Shown here: positions 50,601-57,821 of the stretch, one piece after another
How the letters are laid out: each line of letters opens with the position of its first letter
Position numbering within the stretch: position 1 is the first letter of the stretch
Assembly: GCF_032854445.1 (NCBI RefSeq)
Contig: NC_088307.1
Location: forward strand, 746,001-810,000
Reading direction: 5' to 3'
Source of the DNA: Liolophura sinensis
Taxonomy: Eukaryota > Mollusca > Polyplacophora > Chitonida > Chitonidae
Length of the DNA: 64,000 nucleotides
The notes under the pieces: generated by a model
What the model was told of the DNA's origin: nothing
What the model saw: only the letters and a program-made list of their open reading frames with translations
Database searches by the model: none
Position numbers and translations under genes: made by a program

Positions 50601-53600
50601 TACATTTACCAGACTTTGCTTGTATGTCCATGTAAATCAGCAACATAACAATACATGTTACAGCTAGCTACACATACATGTTGGCTAGGATTATACAGAG
50701 AGGCAGCCACCTTGGAGCCATGTTCCTGCATAAGCCTAGGCTTACAGTCCTTTTCTCCTACTGACAATTTACTATGCAGACATGTCACTGACATGAGCCA
50801 GGGATTTATTCTCATCTCTGCTGTGTATCTGTAATGCTGGCCACATCCATGTAAATTAATAAAAATATTATTTTTGGGGCTAAATCCTTCCAAAATTAAA
50901 AGAACCTTCTAAAATCAACAGAACTGTCAGAATAAGGAAAAAGCAAATTATTTATGGACAAAATTTCAGGTCATTTAAGGTGATCATGATAATAACATGG
51001 ATGTGTCGCCCAAAAGTGAAAGTGAAACTAGTGTGATGGAAGCTTACCTTGACAGTAATAACCCTGATAGAAGACACCCCTGAAATGAGAACAACAAGTG
51101 TATCAGGTTAATACCACACACAAATACAAACAGACTCCTTCATTTGGATGGGGTTCAACATCTTCATGTTCCCTTGCAATTTTTTACTGGCCCCAATGGT
51201 TCAGCTGGTTGAGCGTCTGCTTCAGGTGCGAGAGATCCAGGGTCAATCCTGTGTCAAGGACACTTAAGACTTTAAAAAAGAGAAAGTTATACCTTCCATG
51301 CTTGAAGTTCAGTATTAAGGAAAAGTGCAACGAATCGTTGATCTGTACCAGTATAATGGCTTGGGCGGGGCGGCTTACTAGCCTTCGTTTAGTCGTGAAG
51401 CAGCACTAGATAAAAGAGCGGTTGAAATCCACCCTCCAACAAGGAGGTACATTACACATACAGGCACTCCTAGGACTGTCGTCATATGACTGAAAACTTG
51501 TTCAGCACGACATCAAACCCCAAGCACTCACTCACTCCTTGCAATTTGACACCATTACACCATTATAAATACACCAAAGTTGCCAGCTGGAGGAAACAGC
51601 CATGCCTTTACTGAAACTATCTGCCTAGTGCATCTTCGTGTACCTGACAACCCCTGGACAAAGAGCTGCCAACAAATCAGCAAGAACTCGACTGAATCTC
51701 CAGACTTCATTAAGGCAATGGAATGATCTAGAAAGGACACCCAAATGATGACATGTTTTAAGTGAATTTTGAGTTGTAAAACCAAATATAATTGGTTTAG
51801 GTAAATGTATGTAAGCTTGTTTCCACAGCTGAAATGACAGCCTTCAGATTCCAGTGTAAACATGGTGTCTGCTAGAAAAGCAAGATGAGAGGCTCATACA
51901 TGTAGTACAGATTTTGAGAAACCCTTGTTTTCAGGAAAAACGGTTTGTTCATCATTGATCTTTGAAATCCAAATGTGTATACACTGTTTTGTGTTTCACT
52001 GAATGTGTGCTCTGTGAACTCACCTCAGAAGTTTGCGACGTACGTCACACTTCTAATTGCCTGAATGTGTGCTCTGTGAACTCACCTCAGAAGTTTGCCG
52101 CACACATCACACTCTTTTGGTCGGCTGAATGTATGCATAGTGAACTCCATTCCCACCTTTTTCGAGTCCACAGGTTGACCATTATTTCTGGAAAACATTT
52201 TTAAAGGAAAGCTGATACCAAAACAAATACTTTCAAATATGACAATCAAAACCTAAATCGTTATTGTACGATCACACTGCCAAACACACTAATCTAGCAC
52301 TATCATACGATCAGAAGGCCATACACACTGATCTAGCACTATTATACGACCACAAGGCCAAACACACTAATCTAGCACTATCATACGATCACAAGGCCAC
52401 ATACTCTGATCTAGCACTATCATACGATTACAAGGCCATAAACACTGATCTAGCACTATCATACGATTACGAGGCCATAAACACTGATCTAGCACTATCA
52501 TAAGATCACAAGGCCATACACACTGATCTAGCACTACTATACAATCACAAGGCCATAAACACTGATCTAGCACTATCATACGATCACAAGGCCACATACT
52601 CTGATCTAGCACTATTATACGATCACAAGGCCATAAACACTGATCTAGCACTATCATAAGATCACAAGGTCATACACACTGATCCAGCACTATCATACGA
52701 TCAGAAGGCCATACACACTGATCTAACACTACTATACGATCACAAGGCCATAAACACTGATCTAGCACTATCATACGATTACAAGGCTACATACACTGAT
52801 CTAACACTACTATACAATCACAAAGCCATACACACTGATCTAGCAGTCTCATACGATTACAAGGCCATAAACACTGATCTAGCACTAACATACAATCAGA
52901 AAGCCATACACACTGATCTAGCACTAACATACGATCACAAGGCCATAAACACTGATCTAGCACTAACATACGATCAGAAGGCCATAAACACTGATCTAGC
53001 ACTAACATACGATCAGAAGGCCATACAAACCGATCTAACACTACTATACGATCACAAGGCCATAAACACTGATCTAGCACTAACATACGATCAGAAAGCC
53101 ATACACACTGATCTAACACTACTATACGATCACAAGGCCATACACACTGATCTAGCACTGTCATACGATCACAAGGCCACATACACTGATCTAGCACTAT
53201 CATACGATTACAAGGCCATAAACACTGATCTAGCAGTATTATACGATCACAAGGCCACATACACTGATCTAACACTATTATACGATCACAAGGCCATACA
53301 CACTGATCCAGCACTATCATAAGATCACAAGGCCACATACTCTGATTTAGCACTATCGTACGATCACAAGGCCACATACACTGATCTAGCACTACTATAC
53401 GATCACAAGGCCACATACTCTGATCTAGCACTACCACACGATCACAAGGGCATACACACCAAACTTGTACCGATAACCAACCTTCTTACAAACATAACAC
53501 TTAGTGCTCTTTGCTGTCTTTATCTTTGTAAAGGGTTTATTTAGTGTTACCCAGCCATTCACCAGTTTGTGCCTTAAACGAAATTTTCCAAAACAGGCAG

Positions 53601-56600
53601 CATATGCAGTGTGATGTGAAAAAAGAAACTGTTATCGTCTCTCAAGTGACATTCACCTCGTGCTTTACTACACAATGTACGTGTAGAGTACTAAATCAAG
53701 CTGACACTTTTCATATCTAATCACACAGCATGCACAACCTTGTCGAATCAACACATGGTTAAAGAAAATACAGACATTAACAAAACAAACTACACATATG
53801 CAGATTTCACACAGCTTATGTGGCCTTTAATTAAATAACTTGTCAAGAACTTTCAAGTGCCCCATCCAATCAAACTTCAGTAATCTTTTGTTTTGTCTAA
53901 CATTCCTGCTAGAAAGTGCATGTACTTTTCGGCTTTCAGAGCCACATATTCCTGCTGGGTGCAAGCGCACTACATGTCTCCTTTGTTATGAACTATCCGT
54001 GAGCTGGTCATCACTAACACCCTTTCATGTCAGAGGTGGCATCATTTCACCCTGAGGACAAAACCATTTTATCAGGTGTGGGTGCTGAGGGCTTCATGGT
54101 AAATATTTTGTACAGTGACTTCCTAATCCACTGTATTTGCGGATTCCCCTGGATATGTATAATAGCAAACACCAGAAGGGGACTGTACTGCAGTACTGCT
54201 ACAAGTAACCAACTCCATACACTCCGGGATATCCACCACCCCTACAGCCACTGTGGCCTATCTGAGGACTCCCCTGGATATGCATAATAGCAAACACCAG
54301 AAGGGGACTGTACTGCAATACTGCTACACGTAACCAACTCCATACACTCCGGGATATCCACTGCCTCTACAGCCACTCTGGCCTATCTGAGGACTCCCCT
54401 GGACATGTATAAAGGCACAGACGTATGTATTAGCAGGAGGACTGTACTGCAGTACTGCTACACGTAACCAACTCCATACACTCCGGGATATCCACTGCCT
54501 CTACAGCCACTCTGGCCTATCTGAGGACTCCCCTGGACATGTATAAAGGCACTGACGTATGTATTAGCAGGGGGACTGTACTGCAATACTGCTACACGTA
54601 ACCAACTCCATACACTCCGGGATATTAACTGCCTCTACAGCCACTCTGGCCTATCTGAGGACTCCCCTGGACATGTATAATAGCAAACACCAGAAGGGGA
54701 CTGTACTGCAATACTGCTACACGTAACCAACTCCATACACTCCAGGATATCCACTGCCTCTACAGCCACTCTGGCCTATCTGAGGACTCCCCTGGACATG
54801 TATAAAGGCACAGACATATGTATTAGCAGGGGGACTGTACTGCAGTACTGCTACACGTAACCAACTCCATACACTCCGGGATATCCACTGCCTCTACAGC
54901 CACTCTGGCCTATCTGAGGACTCCCCTGGACATGTATAAAGGCACAGACGTATGTATTAGCAGGGGGACTGTACTGCAGTACTGCTACACGTAACCAACT
55001 CCATACATTCCGGGATATCCACCATCCCTACAGCCACTGTGGCCTATCTGAGGACTCCCCTGGACATGTATAAAGGCACAGACATATGTATTAGCAGGGG
55101 GACTGTACTGCAATACTGCTACACGTAACCAACTCCATACACTCCGGGATATCCACTGCCTCTACAGCCACTCTGGCCTATCTGAGGACTCCCCTGGACA
55201 TGTATAAAGGCACAGACGTATGTATTAGCAGGAGGACTGTACTGCAGTACTGCTACACGTAACCAACTCCATACACTCCGGGATATCCACTGCCTCTACA
55301 GCCACTCTGGCCTATCTGAGGACTCCCCTGGACATGTGTAAAGGCACAGACGTATGTATTAGCAGGGGGACTGTACTGCAATACTGCTACACGTAACCAA
55401 CTCCATACACTCCGGGATATCCACTGCCTCTACAGCCACTCTGGCCTATCTGAGGACTCCCCTGGACATGTATAATAGCAAACACCAGAAGGGGACTGTA
55501 CTGCAATACTGCTACACGTAACCAACTCCATACACTCCAGGATATCCACTGCCTCTACAGCCACTCTGGCCTATCTGAGGACTCCCCTGGACATGTATAA
55601 AGGCACAGACATATGTATTAGCAGGGGGACTGTACTGCAGTACTGCTACACGTAACCAACTCCATACACTCCGGGATATCCACTGCCTCTACAGCCACTC
55701 TGGCCTATCTGAGGACTCCCCTGGACATGTATAAAGGCACAGACGTATGTATTAGCAGGGGGATTGTACTGCAGTACCGCTACACGTAACCAACTCCATA
55801 CACTCCGGGATATCCACTGCCTCTACAGCCACTCTGGCCTATCTGAGGACTCCCCTGGACATGTATAATGGCACTGACGTATGTATTAGCAGGGGGACTA
55901 TACTGCAGTACTAATACACATATCCAACTCCATACACTTGAGGATTTCAACTGCCTCTACAGCCACTGTGGCCTATCTGAGGACTCCCCTGGACATGTAT
56001 AAAGGCACAGACATATGTATTAGCAGGGGGACTGTACTGCAGTACTGCTACACGTAACCAACTCCATACACTCCGGGATATCCACTGCCTCTACAGCCAC
56101 TCTGGCCTATCTGAGGACTCCCCTGGACATGTATAAAGGCACAGACGTATGTATTAGCAGGGGGATTGTACTGCAGTACCGCTACACGTAACCAACTCCA
56201 TACACTCCGGGATATCCACTGCCTCTACAGCCACTCTGGCCTATCTGAGGACTCCCCTGGACATGTATAAAGGCACAGACGTATGTATTAGCAGGGGGAC
56301 TATACTGCAGTACTAATACACATATCCAACTCCATACACTTGAGGATTTCAACTGCCTCTACAGCCACTGTGGCCTATCTGAGGACTCCCCTGGACATGT
56401 ATAATGGCACTGACGTATGTATTAGCAGGGGGACTGTACTGCAGTACTGCTACACGTAACCAACTCCATACACTCCGGGATATCCACTGCCTCTACAGCC
56501 ACTCTGGCCTATCTGAGGACTCCCCTGGACATGTATAATGGCACTGACGTATGTATTAGCAGGGGGACTGTACTGTAGTACTAGTACATGTATCCAACTC

Positions 56601-57821
56601 CATACACTCTGGGATATCCACTGCCTCTACAGCCACTCTGGCCTATCTGAGGACTCCCCTGGACATGTATAATGGCACTGACGTATGTATTAGCAGGGGG
56701 ACTGTACTGCAGTACTGCTACACGTAACCAACTCCATACACTCCGGGATATCCACCACCCCTACAGCCACTCTGGCCTATCTGAGGACTCCCCTGGACAT
56801 GTATAATGGCACAGACGTATGTATTAGCAGGGGGACTGTACTGCAGTACTAGTACATGTATCCAACTTCATACACGCGTGAATTTCCACTGCCTCTACAG
56901 CCATTTTAAGGAAGTAAACAGGTCTGGATTTAAGGATTTCGATTCACGTTGACACGTTGCTCAAACCATCTGGGTTTGACTTTGAACTCAGCATGTTTTC
57001 TTGGATTCTCGTTAAATACAAGACTTTTCAAGAACTAAAAATGTAAAAAAATACAATACAGGGCCTTGAACTTTCCAAATTGTATTTAAAAACTTTCAAG
57101 AACCTGTGTGAACCCTGCGTATATGACTGATGAGAACACTTACAAGGCTAGATTGATGGCCTCTATCCATTTTTTCCGCACTTCGTCCGTCTTGGCAAAA
57201 AATGTGTATGCCATTTGTCGGTTTTTCTTCACAATCATGAAGGAGTAAACATACTGGAAAAGTAATGGGAAAATGGTTTATTGAATAATTCTCTATAAAT
57301 ACATTTTTACTGTCCTCTGTTTTACTTCAATTATCGAGGCCTGTTTCACAGATGGAAGAGACTACAGTAACGATCTCTTTTTGTGCAAAAGGCATAGCTT
57401 ATACACCACCACTCAATGCATACCTGATGAAGCCAAGTCACAGTTCTGCAGTTAAATATGGAGAAGGACGTTGTTTATCTTTTTGTTATTTAACATCACT
57501 CTGAAGGAATGTTCACTTATCTGATGGCTTTTCTTGGTGAATGAGAATAAATGACCTTTGGCAAAACACTGATGAACTTCACCTCGGATGCCCATGTGCC
57601 ACATGAACTGGGACGGCGAATGGGTTTGCAAACTTTTTGTCCCAGGCCGGGTTTGAACCTGTATCTTGCATGTCACAAGCCATGAGAGGTTGTATATTAT
57701 TGACATATTAATATACCCTTACTTTATCATTTCTTCTTGGAGGTTGATCCCTAGTGGGGGCTGACTCCTCCACCATGTATTCTCCCAGCACCAGGGCATC
57801 TTTGTAGCTGTAAGTCTCACC
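29318..57821 (-). CDS. VAV: VAV-family Rho GEF, 3' half; fifteen exons
   Basis: Gene-level entry. Fifteen exons with GT-AG borders and fully compatible phases encode, in order: late PH domain, C1 domain, a PxxPxR segment, SH3, proline-rich linker, SH2, SH3, stop. PH-C1-SH3-SH2-SH3 is unique to the VAV family. VAV proteins activate Rac/Rho GTPases by nucleotide exchange and are recruited to phosphotyrosine through the SH2 domain, acting under the plasma membrane in receptor signalling; that role is from family knowledge. The CH, acidic, DH and early PH parts should lie to the right of the window. Vertebrates have three paralogues and invertebrates usually one; no paralogue number is assigned. 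Introns are enormous because of minisatellites, several of which copy the gene's own splice junctions. The C1 domain is atypical. Confidence 0.92.
29480..29640. repeat. Degenerate repeat of GTGGATGTTACCATGGTGACA
   Basis: Three or four shortened copies of the intron-only part of the 81-bp unit (TAGTGGATGTTATCATGGTG then ACAGTATCACAC), lacking the exon-derived part. They look like remnants of the array to their right. Confidence 0.7.
29640..29974 (-). repeat. 81-bp array copying SH3 exon end plus 5' splice site
   Basis: About four copies spaced exactly 81 bp (anchor GATGTTACC at 29701, 29782, 29863, 29944). On the minus strand each holds GACAAGGGCTGGTGGAAGGG then AGAGAAAGATCAGAAA|GTAAG, the last ~39 bases of the VAV SH3 exon with its donor, followed by intron sequence. 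The functional exon is the rightmost copy. Confidence 0.93.
29975..30123 (-). CDS. VAV: VAV exon: C-terminal SH3, main part
   Basis: Acceptor TTTTGACTTCAG, donor AAA|GTAAG; 149 bp, phase 1 in, 0 out. It encodes VNCIGYAVAAFDYAATATNQ, LTLHRGDRVKIISKAGGDKG, WWKGEKDQK. AAFDY is the ALYDY motif, L-x-x-GD-x-x-x-I the RT loop/diverging turn, and GWWKGE the peptide-binding tryptophan region. The last ~39 bases plus donor are repeated in 81-bp units downstream. Confidence 0.95.
30760..31165. repeat. CCACCAACCACCCCTCACAC-type low-complexity array
   Basis: C/A-rich units (ACCAACCACCCCTCACACCC plus ACCTTTCTCATGC or ACCA), strongly strand-asymmetric. Open frames here are repeat artefacts. VAV intron after the last SH2 exon. 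Confidence 0.9.
31246..31339 (-). CDS. VAV: VAV exon: SH2 domain, C-terminal helix
   Basis: Acceptor GTTTTCAG, donor GCCG|GTGAG; 94 bp, phase 0 in, 1 out. It encodes ELVEYYQQYTLSENFPDLET then TLKTPIKNSTA, matching the ELVE(F/Y)YQQ-x-SL helix and the L-x-TTL-x-x-P ending of VAV SH2 domains very closely. Confidence 0.95.
31630..34485 (-). repeat. 65-bp array copying SH2 exon end plus 5' splice site
   Basis: About 45 units. On the minus strand each reads CACCAGAAAACATGTACTAC, ATCGCAGATGTCAAGTACTT, CCACAGTTTAAGG|GTAAGTCAAGTA, that is the last ~52 bases of exon 34486-34576, its donor, and ~10 bases of intron. A few units are 59 bp, lacking one CTTGAC-like hexamer. Blocks recur, for example about 450 bp apart from 32641 and 33091, so multi-unit blocks were copied. 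Donors are preserved in nearly all copies; no copy has the exon's acceptor. Confidence 0.95.
34486..34576 (-). CDS. VAV: VAV exon: SH2 domain, central strands
   Basis: Acceptor CTGTTGTGTGTTGTAG, donor AGG|GTAAGT; 91 bp, phase 2 in, 0 out. It encodes YCDNVKHIKVERTPENTYYI then ADVKYFHSLR. KHIK is the conserved beta-D strand of VAV SH2. The 3' ~52 bases plus the donor are tandemly repeated about 45 times in the following intron (31630-34485); this copy is the only one with a proper acceptor. Confidence 0.93.
34855..36368 (-). repeat. ~46-bp array copying first SH2 exon end plus 5' splice site
   Basis: About 33 units; minus-strand consensus TGTCATAGAGTATACAGTAA then GTTAGTGTGTGTGGGGCG and TTTGGA. 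Compare exon 36369-36491 and its donor: TTCATTGAGTATAAAGTAAG then TTAGTGTG. Exon-proximal units (36000-36368) read TCATTGAGTATCAAGTAAG, closest to the exon; distal units have drifted to TCATAGAGTATACAGTAAG. Poly-C variants (CCCCCCCC) occur. Confidence 0.92.
36369..36491 (-). CDS. VAV: VAV exon: SH2 domain, first half
   Basis: Acceptor TTTTTGACATTAG, donor ATAAA|GTAAG; 123 bp, phase 2 in and out. It encodes FVGEMSRETAAHKLSNHRSG then TFLIRESDNEARKGEFSLSI. FLIRES contains the invariant phosphotyrosine-binding arginine, so peptide binding should be intact. The last ~14 bases and the donor are the seed of the adjacent ~46-bp array. Confidence 0.95.
36990..37450. repeat. 21-bp minisatellite with longer 45-bp variants
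   Basis: Unit CAATGATATCTGCTATGTAC plus A; the left part has longer units containing AGTGTTGGTGCATGTATG. VAV intron between linker and SH2 exons. Confidence 0.9.
37806..37960 (-). CDS. VAV: VAV exon: proline-rich linker between SH3 and SH2
   Basis: Acceptor TTTTGTGTCCACAG, donor CCATG|GTATG; 155 bp, phase 0 in, 2 out. It encodes RKPSYINPTGPPFKPSPPNS and continues rich in P to HDLTSFPW, the W completed by the first base of the SH2 exon to give the W-F-VGEM start of a VAV SH2. Its acceptor and first ~20 bases are repeated about eight times upstream (37961-38945). Confidence 0.85.
37961..38945 (-). repeat. ~121-bp array copying linker exon start plus 3' splice site
   Basis: About eight units. 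On the minus strand each holds AGTTATCTCCCAACTTTTGT then GTCCACAG|TAAAAGCCCTCTTATATA. The true junction at 37960/37961 is TTTTGTGTCCACAG|AGAAAGCCCTCGTATAT, so each unit carries the pyrimidine tract, the acceptor and about 20 exon bases. Two units (near 38670 and 38890) have lost the AG part. The functional acceptor is the exon-proximal copy. Confidence 0.93.
39035..39110. repeat. (TA)n followed by (GTGGGG)n and (GT)n
   Basis: ATATATATACATATATATAT, then GGGTGGGGGGTGGGGGGTGG, then GTTGTGTGTGTACACACAC. Simple repeats. Confidence 0.9.
39690..40025. repeat. ~109-bp tandem repeat, three copies
   Basis: Unit runs CCATATGTGGCACCTCAAGT, AACATTGCCATCAGGTTAAC, TCTCCAGTGGTAAGTCAACA, ATGTGTCTGGCCTGTCCATT, ACATGTACAGCTAGCATAAC. 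Near-identical, hence recent. Just beside the candidate microexon at 40231. Confidence 0.88.
40231..40254 (-). CDS. VAV: VAV candidate 24-bp microexon in SH3-SH2 linker
   Basis: Acceptor after TTTTTGTTTTTATGTAAG, donor GGG|GTAAGT. Phase 0 both ends, encoding DIPVEDYG, so inclusion or skipping keeps the frame between KTPK and RKPSY. The upstream pyrimidine tract is good, but its AG is a TAAG. VEDY is an acidic tyrosine motif plausible in a signalling linker. Support is only from phase and splice signals. Confidence 0.5.
41018..41105 (-). mobile_element. SINE fragment, minus orientation
   Basis: ACTCAAGAATATTTCACTTA, TACGACTGCGGCCAGCATTA and GAGCAGAGCCTGGGGGA. A second degraded piece (GCTGTGCTCAAGAAATTTCT) lies at about 41302-41325. 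In a VAV intron. Confidence 0.7.
41954..42019 (-). CDS. VAV: VAV exon: first SH3 domain, end
   Basis: Acceptor GCTTGTTTCAG, donor AAG|GTAAGC; 66 bp = 22 codons, phase 0. It encodes GRLKGEQGAFPANFVTEI then KTPK. Joined to the previous exon it gives WWEGR...GAFPANFV, the canonical SH3 ending (WWxG, FPxNxV). Confidence 0.92.
42685..42750. repeat. 20-bp repeat, three copies
   Basis: CAAATGGCAACATGTGGCAA repeated head to tail. Adjacent to the first SH3 exon. Confidence 0.85.
42812..42936 (-). CDS. VAV: VAV exon: first SH3 domain, N-terminal part
   Basis: Acceptor GTCTGTCCTCAG, donor GAG|GTATG; 125 bp, phase 1 in, 0 out. It encodes FKARAKQNYIGVPKPPGGRT, then PLEFNQSDVIEVLSKESEEW, then WE. The QNYIGVPKPPG stretch corresponds to the atypical RT-loop of the VAV N-terminal SH3, which carries a short proline run in place of ALYDY. 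EEWWE precedes the n-Src strand. Confidence 0.92.
43290..43535. repeat. ~57-bp repeat of CATCATAACACACATGTAATG
   Basis: Alternating CACCATCATAACACACATGT and AATGACATCACACATGC, about five to six copies. VAV intron. Confidence 0.85.
44235..44450. repeat. ~58-bp tandem repeat, about four copies
   Basis: Unit CTCATGCCCAGGCAGTAGTC, ATGTACATGTACACGTGCAA, TATCATCCCTGTACAA. It ends about 25 bases from the donor of the proline-rich exon but does not include exon sequence. Confidence 0.88.
44475..44546 (-). CDS. VAV: VAV exon: proline-rich segment before first SH3
   Basis: Acceptor GGTTTTGTCAG, donor ATGT|GTGAGT; 72 bp, phase 1 in and out. It encodes GPPVPPRPLEVSTVNVPRNT then EPYM. PPVPPR fits a class II PxxPxR SH3-binding core. 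Exactly this kind of proline run precedes the first SH3 domain in VAV proteins. Confidence 0.85.
44940..47632. repeat. ~62-bp minisatellite, about 43 copies
   Basis: Unit CAATATTCATGTCAACACTG, CCCAATCAGCTGTGTCAGTG, AGATGACCTTTGTGTGTGTC, A. The GTGTGTGT portion varies in length and expands into longer GT/GC tracts near 46720-46770 and 46880-46965. Higher-order runs of several units recur. Confidence 0.93.
47633..47690. repeat. (GT)n microsatellite
   Basis: About 50 bases of uninterrupted GT, then GCGTGCGTGTGTGAC. It forms the boundary between the 62-bp and 80-bp arrays and probably grew from the GT run of the 62-bp unit. Confidence 0.95.
47690..48250. repeat. 80-bp minisatellite, seven copies
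   Basis: Unit ACAACATTCATGTCAACACT, GTCCCGTTTCCTTCACCAAG, TCACACTTCTGAAGTGTGTA, TTATGTCTCATTTGTTGAGT. Contains the palindrome-like ACACTTCTGAAGTGT. Shares ATTCATGTCAACACTG with the 62-bp array to its left. Confidence 0.93.
48625..48730. repeat. ~52-bp direct repeat, two copies
   Basis: AGGCTTATATAAATTTGTGT, TTACAGGAGAACAGATCAAG, TCCATAAAACAG occurs twice head to tail. Confidence 0.85.
49005..49440. repeat. ~53-bp minisatellite, about eight copies
   Basis: Unit GGAGCTAAAAAACACCTTAA, CCTTCAATCCACGTATGAGT, GCCCATTATACA. VAV intron between C1 and proline-rich exons. Confidence 0.9.
49640..49980. repeat. 42-bp minisatellite, about eight copies
   Basis: Unit CAGACACCATGGCACTGACA, CCTAGACACCACAGCCAGTA, TG. 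A multiple of three, so open frames run through it on both strands; not coding. Confidence 0.92.
50446..50499 (-). CDS. VAV: VAV exon: C1 domain, end
   Basis: Acceptor GTTTTTGACAG, donor TTTG|GTAAG; 54 bp. It encodes E-RDLAVHKECISKAKPGF-G. HKEC supplies C1 positions 39 and 42. Position 34, normally cysteine, is arginine (CGT), and the last cysteine near position 50 is absent (PGF). Confidence 0.88.
51048..51079 (-). CDS. VAV: VAV exon: C1 domain, 32-bp middle exon
   Basis: Acceptor CATTTCAG, donor CAAG|GTAAG. It encodes GVFYQGYYCQ, matching the G-x-FYQGY-x-C signature of VAV C1 domains. Phase 2 in, phase 1 out. Small, but the match and both phases are unambiguous. Confidence 0.9.
51187..51538 (+). 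mobile_element. tRNA-derived SINE, second family (ACTC-tailed)
   Basis: The head reads CCCAATGGTTCAGCTGGTTG then AGCGTCTG (A box) and GAGATCCAGGGTCAATCCTG (B box). The 3' end has GTCATATGACTGAAAACTTG then TTCAGCACGACATCAAACCC and finishes in CACTCACTCACTCC. This 3' design is typical of SINEs in gastropod and bivalve genomes. It lies in the VAV intron between the first and second C1 exons, antisense to the gene. Confidence 0.75.
52003..52085 (-). repeat. 62-bp duplication of C1 exon end plus 5' splice site
   Basis: Minus strand: AAGTGTGACGTACGTCGCAA then ACTTCTGAG|GTGAGTTCACAG, a second copy of the end of exon 52086-52187 (AGTGTGATGTGTGCGGCAAA, CTTCTGAG|GTGAGTTCACAG). The intron part GTGTGCTCTGTGAACTCAC appears at 52003 and 52065, giving a 62-bp offset. 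Confidence 0.9.
52086..52187 (-). CDS. VAV: VAV exon: C1 domain, first part
   Basis: Acceptor TTTTCCAG, donor GAG|GTGAG; 102 bp, phase 2 in, 2 out. It encodes LNNGQPVDSKK, then MEFTMHTFSRPKECDVCGKL, then LR. Counting the M of MEF as C1 position 1, cysteines fall exactly at 14 and 17, but position 1, a histidine in canonical C1 domains, is methionine. The exon's last ~29 bases plus donor are duplicated once just downstream (52021-52085). Confidence 0.9.
52260..53460. repeat. 39-bp minisatellite, about 30 copies
   Basis: Unit CATACGATCACAAGGCCATA then AACACTGATCTAGCACTAT. Encodes an open 13-residue repeat (MIVLDQCLWPCDR) on the minus strand for up to 216 codons, and short open frames on the other. 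VAV intron between the PH and C1 exons. Confidence 0.93.
54100..56900. repeat. 134/125-bp satellite-like array, about 21 copies, higher-order structure
   Basis: Two unit types: 134 bp (with TAAAGGCACAGACGTATGTA then TTAGCAGGGGG) and 125 bp (with TAATAGCAAACACCAGAAGG). Common parts are GACTGTACTGCAGTACTGCT, ACACGTAACCAACTCCATAC, CTCTGGCCTATCTGAGGACT. A six-unit block recurs 795 bp apart (54681 and 55476). Each unit contains the perfect palindrome GTACTGCAGTAC. Confidence 0.93.
57144..57253 (-). CDS. VAV: VAV exon: PH domain, C-terminal strands and helix
   Basis: Acceptor TTTTCCAG, donor TT|GTAAG; 110 bp, phase 0 in, 2 out. It encodes YVYSFMIVKKNRQMAYTFFA then KTDEVRKKWIEAINLA. The K-(R/K)-K-W-hydrophobic-E helix is the invariant-tryptophan C-terminal helix of PH domains and resembles the KRKWMEQ helix of VAV. 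Confidence 0.88.
57545..57700 (-). mobile_element. Possible tRNA-derived SINE fragment
   Basis: On the minus strand GATACAGGTTCAAACCCGGC is an excellent RNA polymerase III B box. The upstream A-box position is weak (CTCTCATGGCTTGTGACATG). No family tail recognised. It lies in the 470-bp intron between the two PH exons. Confidence 0.4.
57723..57821 (-). CDS. VAV: VAV exon: PH domain, middle
   Basis: Acceptor CTATTTGCAG, donor AAA|GTAAG; 99 bp, phase 0 both ends. It encodes GETYSYKDALVLGEYMVEES then APTRDQPPRRNDK. Compare the PH segment of VAV proteins, where a G(D/E)(S/T)Y-x-x-K-D strand is followed by a variable loop rich in D/N/K. No earlier PH exon was found within the window. Confidence 0.8.

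Noticed and set aside
52787-53437. 216-codon open frame on the minus strand
   Set aside because: Product of the 39-bp minisatellite; no start context, splice sites or domain.
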